A stretch of DNA of 64,000 nt, from contig CM057154.1 in the NCBI GenBank assembly GCA_029962745.1, positions 24,070,823-24,134,822 of the forward strand, written 5' to 3'. Below, piece after piece: positions 14,201 to 21,501 of this stretch. Position 1 is the first letter of the stretch. Every line of letters begins with the position of its first letter. The position numbers were made by a program, and so were the translations under genes. Under the pieces are notes generated by a model. It was not told the DNA's origin, searched no databases, and saw only the letters and a program-made list of their open reading frames with translations. This DNA is from Echinometra lucunter. Its lineage: Eukaryota > Echinodermata > Echinoidea > Camarodonta > Echinometridae.

Positions 14201-15118
14201 TGTGGTTTGGCCTAATATCTTTTGATGCAAAGCCCTAAAAATCATACCAAATACATGAGCAGAAAGAGCAAAAAAATTCTACATAAATTGTGCCCATTTT
14301 GGTTGCGTCAATATTCGTTGTTTGATGCTGAAAATATTTTCAAGGAAAATAAGCATTAAAATCCTTAAATTGGCAATGTGATAGAAAGTTTAAAATCACT
14401 GTTTTCCCCTGCAAATTGGCAACTTTTTTATCATAATTTCTGTCAATTTATATTCATTTCAGATACATGATGTTTCATAAGAAAAATGTAGCAATAAAAT
14501 AAAAATGTTGGTGTTGCCAATTTGAAGAATGAAAGCTGATCAAATTAGGCTTTAAATAATTCCTGTCACGAATGGGTTAACATTTTGTGCATTTTCTGCT
14601 CAATAAAATTCATAATGACCTCAATCTTATTCTTACCTTCAAGGAAGCCGACTTAAAAGCCTGAGCTATGAGACTGCGCATATCTGAAAAAAGGGGCAGA
14701 AAATGCAAGTAAAGAGACAAGAGATATGGTCATGAACACTCAATACAACACTACCTTGGCTTCATGCCATCTTCCCACAAAATATTTGCTATTCAATATC
14801 ACTTAGTACTTTTCATATTCATAGAAACTTTATCTTTTAATGAAATAAGCAAGGCATTTTTTGAGAGTTCATTTCATCTGAATAAGTTTAGAGGTAGTGC
14901 TCTGGGAAGGGAGGGGGTTAACCCTAACCTAACCAAAGGCTGTACGCAGAAATTTTTTGCTTGGAGGGCAAGAATCATAAAATGTTCGCGGAAACACAAG
15001 TGAGGGAGCAAAGCGACAGAGCTGGTCATGAAAGCGTTTCTGCGTTTTTAAAATTGAAGGATCTGGAGCACACTTTGGGTGGATTTTTTGAAAATTTTCA
15101 ATAAAAAAGTAAGGCTTG

Positions 15119-15150
<32 letters not shown>

Positions 15151-16756
15151 GGGGGGGGGGGGGGGAAGGGCAACTGCTCCCATGCCACCCCCCCACAAAC
15201 CCCTATGACCTAACCCCTTCCATTTTTTTAAGTACCCCCCAAATGCCCCTCCTCTTTTTGTAGGATAACGTTGGGAGGTGTAACTTGCCAAGTCGTTCTT
15301 GCATTGCATTGTGTTGTACTTTCTCCAGTCTGGTAATGTCTTTTTTTAGATATGGGAGCCAGACACAAATGCAGTATTCCAAGGATGGACATACGATTGA
15401 TTTGTATAGCTGTACTAGGCCTAGCCCTCTTTCATCAAAGGATCTCCCTGCAGAAGGAGCCACATTCATCCACTCATCCTGTGTACTCGGTCAATGAATT
15501 GACCTCGTGCCCCAAATGTGACAAGTCTGTACCGAAACTACATAGCACGCTTTTCTATTGGTTACTTGATGGCATGCTGTTGACCTACGAGTCTGATAAG
15601 CATCAGTTTTCTTCTTAAAATTCACCATTTTCAGTTCATTCATCAGATATGAACAGAAAGGGGAAAATTGAGAGCCTCAGGAACATTGCTGGTAAGTAAA
15701 ATCAAAACTTTTCTTCTCTTTTATAGAAGATCCAAGTCAATGTATTTCGCGTTCGCGTCGGCAATTTGTTTTGCTATTCAAAACGCTGTTTTGACCTACG
15801 GATGCATTCATCCTTTCCTTCATATTGTCAACTTCTCCACCATAATGAATATTTTCCTCTCCCATTCACATTACGTATTTCAAATTTTATATTACTGAGT
15901 ATTTCATTTCATATTCAATTTCATATTTTCATATTTCAAATTTCTCCTAAATCCTATTTATGTTTATATTTTTCATCCTTCAATAAATTCTTCCTAAGTT
16001 AATTGAAGAGAAATCGTGAGTTTGAAAATTTGTGTGAATGTGAACTTGAAGTTGAACTTGAAGTTAAATTTAACTTAGCCCAAGTCCACGTCCAAAGTTC
16101 ACACAAAAATTTTCAAAATCAAATCATTCCTCTTCAACTTCATTTCATCCATCTAATTCTAACTGTTACTTTTTATTCACAGATTAGCGTTAGTTTCTTC
16201 ATCTTTTTCAGTTTCATATTCTTCTTTTCTGACTTCAGACTTCATCTCTGTCTGTTCTTCTCCTGCTTGTTATCTTTCTTATACCGTAGTTGTAATGTTA
16301 TTGTTAATTCTCCTCTTTTTCAGTTTTCTCCTTCAAGTTAGCACTAGCCAAGGCCAAGCACAATTAAGCACAATTAAGCACTAACAGTTAACTGTTACTG
16401 TTAGCAGTGCAGTAGCAGTAGCACGGCCACTTTACCCCGACATGCCCAACACAACGTGGAGAAGGAAGAGGCGGAGAGCGAGTCGAGTCCGAGCCATGGT
16501 CCGAGCGGTAAACTGCGCGAACCAACCCGAGGCGAGAGGGTCGGAATGTGTGTTACTGTTGGCTGTAGTTACTAGTTTTACCGTTTAAAAAGAGGTTTCT
16601 TACTTAACTTAAGGATTAATAAGCCACTCACATCCATTTTAACACACATGAATACCACACTTTAAAGTAATAAACCAAATATGATCATAAAATAAAGTAA
16701 AGATAGAACTCACTTGGGTTCTTGCCGCACGTTTTCAGTGTGAACAGCGCTGCCAT
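3001..16756 (-). CDS. TUFM: Mitochondrial elongation factor Tu, complete, 11 coding exons
   Basis: GTPase that delivers aminoacyl-tRNA to the mitochondrial ribosome. Coding exons on the minus strand: 16756-16714, 14683-14637, 13126-12961, 12322-12156, 10186-10082, 9287-9126, 8578-8446, 5845-5741, 5392-5241, 4753-4618, 3143-3001. All introns are GT-AG and phases close exactly, giving 1359 nt or 452 aa, the same size as vertebrate TUFM. Visible motifs: P-loop GHVDHGKT (residues 70-77), switch I GITI (111-114), DCPGH (132-136), NKAD (187-190), SAL (224-226), then beta-barrel domains 2 and 3 (about 270-452). Residues 1-55 are poor in acidic residues and contain Arg/Lys/Ser, as expected for a mitochondrial targeting peptide; the mature part starts near [13 protein letters not shown]. 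The start is the only in-frame ATG of exon 1. Intron 8446/5845 holds a LINE, and a decayed extra exon lies at 9938-10031. Confidence 0.97.
3277..4200 (+). repeat. Dispersed repeat with DR1 motifs and hairpin ends, copy A
   Basis: Starts CTAGATGAATCTTC, then a perfect 20-bp palindrome at 3288-3307 (centre ACGCGT), then TTTATGCCTCCGCC. Ends with a GGAC-type tract (about 4116-4140) and a hairpin, closing GGCGGAGGCATAAA, the inverse of the first TTTATGCCTCCGCC. The interior is about five tandem units of roughly 150 bp, each starting near TGACCTTTGACCT. Open frames across the units reflect unit length and are not genes. Confidence 0.85.
4618..4753 (-). CDS. TUFM: TUFM exon 10 (domain 3)
   Basis: Residues 361-405: [20 protein letters not shown] and [20 protein letters not shown]. 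Acceptor TTTTTTAG, donor CCTG|GTAAGT. Confidence 0.96.
5241..5392 (-). CDS. TUFM: TUFM exon 9 (domain 2)
   Basis: Residues 310-360: [40 protein letters not shown] and so on to FTAQ. Donor CAG|GTGCAT is weaker than the others but keeps the frame. Confidence 0.95.
5601..5640. repeat. Solo terminal hairpin of the DR1 repeat family
   Basis: ATGCCTCCGGCACCCACC followed by the inverse arm GGTGGGCGGAGGCAT; equals the 3' hairpin of copies A-C without the rest of the element. Confidence 0.7.
5741..5845 (-). CDS. TUFM: TUFM exon 8 (domain 2)
   Basis: Residues 275-310, [20 protein letters not shown] then [14 protein letters not shown]. Phase 1-1. RGTVV(T/S)GR is a hallmark of EF-Tu domain 2. Confidence 0.96.
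5955..6262. repeat. (CAT)n microsatellite, left part
   Basis: Imperfect CAT/ATC triplets in a TUFM intron. The same tract type resumes at 8241, on the other side of a LINE. Confidence 0.85.
6263..8240 (-). mobile_element. 5'-truncated, frame-broken non-LTR retrotransposon (CR1/L2-like)
   Basis: The minus strand encodes reverse transcriptase blocks [31 protein letters not shown] and GVPPGH (7664-8239), then KYVDD and the C-terminal region [25 protein letters not shown] (6987-7664). The two halves are in different frames, broken near 7665-7700. The 3' UTR runs to the TTGATTGATTGG end at about 6263. No endonuclease part is present, so the copy is dead. Confidence 0.85.
8241..8445. repeat. (CAT)n microsatellite, right part
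   Basis: Long CAT/CAC triplet run that touches the donor site of TUFM exon 7. It produces spurious His-rich and Met/Val-rich open frames on the two strands. Confidence 0.9.
8446..8578 (-). CDS. TUFM: TUFM exon 7 (G domain to domain 2)
   Basis: Residues 231-274 plus one base: [20 protein letters not shown] to PVEAVYSIP. Acceptor ATTTCAG. The donor CCAG|GTATGA abuts the (CAT)n tract at 8241-8445, so the first intron bases run straight into microsatellite. Confidence 0.95.
9126..9287 (-). CDS. TUFM: TUFM exon 6 (NKAD and SAL motifs)
   Basis: Residues 177-230: [20 protein letters not shown] through GSALNVLE. Carries the guanine-specificity motif NKAD. Phase 0-0, donor GAG|GTAAGA. This is the exon whose decayed second copy lies about 0.7 kb upstream in the gene, at 9938-10031. 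Confidence 0.96.
9520..9910. repeat. Diverged relative of the TTAA-flanked MITE family
   Basis: Shares ATGAGCAGAAAGAG and three AAATTGGCAA / TTGCCAATTTG boxes in the same order as the intact copy at 14172-14580, but the ends are not recognisable. Confidence 0.5.
9938..10031 (-). pseudogene. Decayed tandem copy of TUFM exon 6
   Basis: The minus strand reads [25 protein letters not shown], against [25 protein letters not shown] in the true exon at 9126-9287. Homology breaks before the NKAD Asn at one end and after the GYDGEET region at the other. It cannot replace the exon because the conserved [11 protein letters not shown] part is missing. Confidence 0.85.
10082..10186 (-). CDS. TUFM: TUFM exon 5 (switch II region)
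   Basis: Encodes [20 protein letters not shown] and [15 protein letters not shown], residues 142-176. Phase 0-0. Acceptor TTCCTCCAG, donor CAG|GTATAA. Confidence 0.96.
10691..11460 (+). repeat. Dispersed repeat with DR1 motifs, copy B
   Basis: Same architecture as 3277-4200 with four tandem units of about 150 bp. Exact TGACCTTTGACCT at 10807, 10955 and 11107. The 20-bp palindrome carries one mismatch. Confidence 0.85.
11461..12155. other. TUFM intron sequence, no gene
   Basis: Unclassified AT-rich intron with repeated AATATT/TTCCAA words (11465-11500 and 12030-12070). Nothing coding. Confidence 0.4.
12156..12322 (-). CDS. TUFM: TUFM exon 4 (switch I, DCPGH)
   Basis: Completes codon Val86, then encodes [33 protein letters not shown] and [12 protein letters not shown]. 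Donor AAG|GTATGT, phase 0. Confidence 0.96.
12323..12960. other. TUFM intron sequence, nothing recognised
   Basis: AT-rich, no motif or repeat boundary seen. Confidence 0.4.
12961..13126 (-). CDS. TUFM: TUFM exon 3 (P-loop)
   Basis: Encodes the end of the presequence and the conserved start of the G domain, including [20 protein letters not shown]. Acceptor TTTTGCAAACAG, donor AAAG|GTGGGT (phase 1). Confidence 0.95.
13176..13324. mobile_element. Short MITE, inverted ends GGGCCCCGTTTCATAAAACT
   Basis: Left end GGGCCCCGTTTCATAAAACT TGTTATCA; right end is its inverse with a few changes (ATAACAAGTTTTATAAAATG TGGCCCT). 149 bp, no ORF. Sits 50 bp from the acceptor of TUFM exon 3. Confidence 0.75.
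13655..13794 (-). mobile_element. LINE reverse transcriptase C-terminal fragment
   Basis: [37 protein letters not shown], the conserved region after the catalytic core of CR1/jockey-type reverse transcriptases. Frame lost afterwards. Close copy at 15222-15469. Confidence 0.75.
13975..13994. repeat. (GT)n microsatellite
   Basis: About ten GT units in a TUFM intron. Confidence 0.9.
14172..14580 (+). mobile_element. TTAA-flanked MITE (piggyBac-like ends), copy A
   Basis: TTAA followed by CCCATTCGTGACAG; the inverse CTGTCACGAATGGG is followed by TTAA. 401 bp between the TTAAs, no ORF. Contains three AAATTGGCAA-type boxes. TTAA duplication and CCC ends are typical of piggyBac-derived non-autonomous elements. 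Confidence 0.85.
14637..14683 (-). CDS. TUFM: TUFM exon 2 (targeting peptide)
   Basis: Acceptor TTTTTTCAG, donor AAG|GTAAGA. Encodes [15 protein letters not shown] after the split Asn codon, an amphipathic basic stretch typical of a mitochondrial presequence. Its internal ATG could be a second start. Confidence 0.85.
14936..15221. repeat. Poly-T/poly-G repeat related to 32262-32540
   Basis: Shares GCTGTACGCAGAAATTTTTT, GAGGGAGCAAAGCGACAGAG, TTTGGGTGGATTTTT and the GGGGGGCAACTGC...CCCCC stretch with the copy in a TPMT intron. The homopolymer runs make exact length uncertain. Confidence 0.65.
15222..15469 (-). mobile_element. LINE reverse transcriptase C-terminal fragment, second copy
   Basis: [64 protein letters not shown] reads on farther than the copy at 13655-13794. 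Same family, same strand. Confidence 0.8.
15500..16713. other. TUFM intron 1, no gene seen; hairpin and CpG-rich patch
   Basis: 16018-16125 holds an imperfect inverted repeat (TTTGAAAATTTGTGTGAA and its inverse). 16425-16560 is CpG-rich compared with its surroundings and may be regulatory sequence for TUFM. Short ORFs are not convincing. Confidence 0.35.
16714..16756 (-). CDS. TUFM: TUFM exon 1 (start of targeting peptide)
   Basis: Encodes [14 protein letters not shown] plus one base; donor AA|GTGAGT. The split codon A|AT gives Asn across the junction. The short N-terminus carries Lys and no acidic residues, which fits mitochondrial import. Confidence 0.85.
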
Positions 16757-18817
16757 GTTTTTTATGTAAATTGGATTTGATAGAAGCTGATATGATATAA
16801 ATTGCATTAAAGAGGATTACTTTAGTATTTGTTCATTAGAAAAAAAAACAACATATTTTTCAAAAAAATATTAATTGCTATAAAATGTATTGATTTTGAT
16901 GCTTTTTATTGTTTGTATAAGTGTAGAAGTTATCTTAAAATCATCGGTTAAAATATATAGTATCAAATTGGCAACTTTAATTAAAGGGACATGATATAAT
17001 CAGAAATCATCCGAGCCTTCTGTACCTAATCCGTTTCGAGGAGCGTGGGGTATAATAATAGGCTATACCGGGGTTAGGCTAATGATAGGGGATGATCAAA
17101 ATTTTAAGTTTGACGAAACTTGATGAGCGCGAATTCATATTCTTGTTGTTGTTGTTGCTGCTGTGGCTTTCCATTATTATTTTATAACAGATCCAGACCT
17201 GAAGAGATCTCATTCCATAATACACCATGCAATAGCCGGGCCTATAATGAAATAAAGGCAATTTGGTTTACTTTAGCATAATTTTCATAAAATAAAAATA
17301 ATATTCATCAATAATGAACACAGAAAAAATGGAATGAAATTCCTCATTATGGAATTAAATCCCTCACACTCGAGTATACACGCACACCACCACACACACA
17401 CACACCCGCATACATACTTTTAGGACGTTACAATGGATGATTTTGATAACGTATATAATTTTGGTAAGATAGGAATAGGCTACTGGTCAAAGTCCATTAT
17501 CTCATGAAAATTCTTCTGTTAATGTTGTTTGGTTTTTCTTACCGTTTGGTATACAAAATGATAAATTCTTAACTTATATTTTTCTTATGTTAAAGTATTA
17601 CCTTTATGTTAGTAAATTCCAAGGTAAATCTACTAACATTGAGGGTTTTTTTTTTTCTCTCTCTCTTTTGAAATCTACCAAGAATTTAGAATACTTTACA
17701 GCTAAGAAAAGAATCAAACTTTCTTTAGGGCCTGCATTTCAAAAAAAGTGGAGAATTTATTTTAATAAGTAGTAGATCTGCTTTTTCATTTATTGTCTTT
17801 GAAACAGTTTTATGTGCTGGGGCTGCTTTGTGGAATTATGTACATAGTTTTATCGTGATTTTGTAATTTTATGTCTTGATTTTGATGAATAAAAACTAGA
17901 AGAAAAAACAGGACTTGTTATAGCCTGTGAGGGGGCACATGTGACCCATCGATAGACCGACCTCAAAGTAGTTAAAACAAAACAAAAGTGCAGTGTGCGG
18001 TGGTCAGGTCTTGACCCTGATAAATAATTCGTGGAGGACTTTTTTTTTTTTTTTTTCAAGTGCATGGACGAATGGGGAGGTGGGGGAAGGGGCGAAGATA
18101 CCGGGGGTGAGGGGTGGGGGCGGGGATGCATCCTTCCACTTTTTGAAGTGGATGCATTTTTTTTTTTGGAAACATGTGTATATTTGAGTTAGGGAACCAC
18201 CCCTGCCTCCCCCATTATGATGACCTGTCTTCGCTAATGGGTGGGGGCATGTAGAGCCCTTTAAGCCCCCTGGCTCTGGCAAGGCCTGTGAATCTGCAAA
18301 CATTGTTTCTTTTCCATACCTAGCAGCTATTTGCAGTAATGAGTAAGATATTTTTTCCCCCTGTATAGTGTTGGGCTAGCGAGCCAGAGCTATTAATAGA
18401 GTCCCTCTAGAGCTAGCGCCATGCCAGACAGTCATATTAGACTTAGAATTTTCTGTGTGAACCATTTTTTTCGCAGGAATTTGAGAGCTGAGACGTAGGA
18501 TCTAGTTCAAAATACAGAGTCGACCACCACCACCAACCTTCTACTCAGTCACATCGAGGTAAGATATACCACCCCACACAGGCGTACACGAAGGTCCCCT
18601 ATAAATAAATCCAATCCGGTTTTCCTGTAGACCTCCCCATAAATAAATCATTAATATATTGTGGTCCCATGTGCTGAAATATGTGTAGGTAGACCCTATA
18701 CCTTCAGAATAAACCCGTGTTGTCTTCATGAGATGGGGTGTTCACACTTCATACACATTATCAGGTTTTTAGGAATATGATATTTGATCCATGATATTCC
18801 AAAAAGCTAGAGGCTGT
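16757..18817. other. Intergenic sequence between TUFM and the foldback cluster
   Basis: Contains a (CA)n tract near 17390-17405, poly-T and G-rich stretches (18040-18160), and a LINE-tail-like stretch ending AATAAAAAC at about 17888. No supported gene. Confidence 0.4.
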
Positions 18818-19441
18818 ATTCTTTCGGCAATATCGTGTTTCAGGCCCCACCTCTAATATAGTTTGAATGTGGGGCTGATTCCCCCACGAAGTATTAGGCC
18901 TACATTTTATTATTCGTTCAATAGTTGATCGATCATGAAACTCATTTACATTTTCACATTTTCACATTTTTAACATTACTGGATTGACAACTCCCTAATA
19001 TATACTCGTGTTTACGGCCCCACCAAACGGGATTATGAATTGATTATCACGGCAGTGGGGCTGATGGGCATCAGCCCCGCTGCTGTGTTAATCACGTTTG
19101 GATCCCGTTTGGTGGGGCCGTAAACACGAGTATATATACTGTGCTCATCAGCCCCGATGCTGTATTAATAATATTTGAATCGCATTTGGTGGGGCCGTTA
19201 ACACGAGTATATATAAGAGAGTTTTAAAAGAAGATGATTAAACGTGATGATCGATTAACACTTTTTTTTTTTTAATGTAAAAGTCCGTCGTCTTCTATTT
19301 CTGTATTTCTGTCCTAGTTAGCTGTTGTGGTCTAAGTTAGGTCAGATGAGATAATCGATCATGATGTATGTGGGCATCAGCCCCACTCACCATGCATTAA
19401 TTGAGTGGGGCCTGAAACACGATTATGCCATTCTTTCTAAG
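18818..19441. repeat. Nested foldback element cluster
   Basis: Outer arms: ATCGTGTTTCAGGCCCCAC at 18832-18850 and its exact inverse at 19405-19423. Inner arms: 36 bp perfect, 18998-19033 and 19102-19137 (CTCGTGTTTACGGCCCCACC core). A third, diverged copy of the right inner arm lies at 19141-19218. The centre also folds (CAGTGGGGCTGATG / CATCAGCCCCGCTG). Confidence 0.85.
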
Positions 19442-20159
19442 AAATGAGAAGAAAAGAAAAAAAGAGAGAGAGAGAGAGATAAAAATAAAAATGGTGAGCG
19501 AAATGTTGCTCAGCTAACACTGTAAGTTACAGTTAGATCTAGCTGTTAAACCACTCGGTTATAGGGCCAAATGTGTATCGGACTGTAGCGAACATTCACC
19601 GTTGCAGCAGTCGAAAATAGACAACAAAATTGCCCTAAGCAAAATTTAAAAGAAAAAAAAAATTACTAGATTATCTGATTCAGGGACTCTTCAACTCTTA
19701 ATATGCCACAAATTTGGGGATTCACAATTGAAAGTGAAATTCTAAATAATTATTTTCCTGTCATGTATGATTTTCTACCAAGCCAAGAAGCCTGGTAATA
19801 TACATAAAAGCTGTTGAAGCTTTTCCAGCATAATGACTACTAAGGAGTACAAGCTTATCTCAGATAAGCTACATGTACTATAAGTGCTGTTAAACTATTG
19901 TAGTCTAACTTAGTTTGAATTAAGTTGTTACTTAGTAGACTAGAGTCCGCAGCTTCTTGATATCATTAAAATGTTTGTTGGCATCCCTGTTGTGCAAAAT
20001 TTGTAACCGGTTCTTCTTCGTCATGTTCCTATTCATAAGGAATAACCATTAATTGCTAGCTCTGCAGATTATTCATATTACCTTGCTTATGTGTGAGTGG
20101 AAGAATGGTGGAAATATGTGCTTATCAAGTTTAACTTCTTCTTGGTGTTCTGCCAATGG
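19442..20159. other. Intergenic, nothing recognised
   Basis: A short (GA)n run near 19463-19480, otherwise plain AT-rich sequence. Confidence 0.4.
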
Positions 20160-20606
20160 GGCAGGTTCACACACCAGAGTTGGATTGTAAGTTCCTTCAC
20201 CCCTCTGTTGCTCTTTCCTCTTCAACATGCCATAAATGCTGTAAGTCAAGTCGCCTTTCTGTTCAGACACCATCCCAGTTCTTGGTCTGCCCCTCCCCCT
20301 TTTGCCTTTCATTTTACCCCCCCCCCCCCCCCCCCCCCCCCCCCGTATGTCTCACAGCATATTGTCTGCCATCAAAATGTGTCCTACATTGTACCATAAA
20401 CAGTTTTTCTTGCATCTTTCGATGGTTTTCTGCAAGTTTCTTTCTTCATTCACTCGCTTTAATACTTCCTTGTTAGTGACTCTGTACTTCCAACTAATTC
20501 CCTCCATTCTTCTCCATAACCACATTTCTAGACTTTCAAGCATCCTTTCTTCTTCTTTCCTGATCGTCCAGATTTCAGAGCCATACGGTGCTACACTCCA
20601 AACCAA
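20160..20606 (-). mobile_element. LINE C-terminal fragment (RTE/jockey-like), interrupted by poly-C
   Basis: Minus strand: APYGSEIWTIRKEEERMLES LEMWLWRRMEGISWKYRVTN KEVLKRV, then past a poly-C run KGKRGRGRPRTGMVSEQKGD LTYSIYGMLKR. This is the typical end of LINE ORF2 proteins. 5'-truncated and frame-broken. Confidence 0.85.
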
Positions 20607-20837
20607 ACATTTAACAGGTCTCTTCCTTAAATTTTGCTTTAGCCTTTTCGCTGCCAGAACCCTGCTATGTTTTGTGAATGCCTTCTAAGTTCTTGGCTAG
20701 TGCTATGCGAGAGATTAAGTTTAACTATGAAGTATTCATTCCCATGTACCAAGAAATATCCAGCCATCTTGATAAATAAAATTTGGAACTGAATGCAGAG
20801 GCATAATATATCTGCATTTTTTTTTGTATCTTCCCTA

Positions 20838-21260
20838 GTTATTACACAGATATCGCCTGCCTAGAGGTTAATATAACTTATTTCTCCAACGGAGCTATAT
20901 TTTACCCAAGGGATTATATTTTCCATGAAGTGCATAGCACTGAGGGAAAATATTGTCCCGAGGGAAAAATATAGCTTCGGAGGGGACACGAAATGTTATA
21001 TATTAAAGAGATAGACCAGGCAGTATCTGTTATATTATTATAGTCTGTATAGATTCGCCATCAGAGTATTGCACTGACTGCATTAACTCGCCCTGTTTGC
21101 TGCAGCTCCACTGTAAAAATAACATGCCTACGTAATAATTAAAAAATACAACTGCAGACAACACTACACACACCTGATTACTCAGCTTATACGCAGTGAG
21201 TGACGTCGCCTTGGTCAATATAATGGCGTATATTGACCGAAGTGACATCAAAACCAAAAT
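20838..21260. repeat. Foldback / MITE cluster just upstream of AIP
   Basis: Arms at about 20838-20880 and 21000-21042 (ACAGATACTGCCTGG core, imperfect) surround a second hairpin (GCTATATTTTACCC / GGGAAAAATATAGC). A third hairpin at 21198-21256 has the perfect stem GGTCAATATA / TATATTGACC. Confidence 0.7.
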
Positions 21261-21307
21261 ATAACAGTTGCGATCCTTGCAGCTCTACTCACATGATGGT
21301 ATTTTAA

Positions 21308-21332
21308 CCAATCACTGATTCGAATCTATATA
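21308..21332 (+). promoter_or_regulatory. Possible AIP core promoter (CCAAT, TATATA)
   Basis: CCAAT at 21308-21312 and TATATA at 21327-21332, about 75 bases before ATG 21403. A start near 21357 would exclude the upstream ATGs at 21352 and 21355. Weak evidence. Confidence 0.3.
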
Positions 21333-21402
21333 CCCTATGTAATATATCAAGATGATGTTTATATTTCTTTCTACTCGAAAGGTCCAAGAACCATTGCTCA
21401 AA

Positions 21403-21501
21403 ATGGAGACAGGACTAGGAACTGGTTTGGGCTATGGGATCAAGAAGTCTATTGTTCATCCTGGAAAGGGCAACCTTCCTCTCTATCCGGATGGTACTAA
21501 G
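21403..21501 (+). CDS. AIP: AIP exon 1
   Basis: Residues 1-33, METGLGTGLGYGIKKSIVHP to LYPDGTK. Donor AAG|GTGAGT, phase 0. Confidence 0.9.

Noticed and set aside
16341..16570. CpG-rich patch as a separate gene
   Set aside because: No convincing ORF, splice pattern or homology; it lies inside TUFM intron 1 and may be regulatory only.
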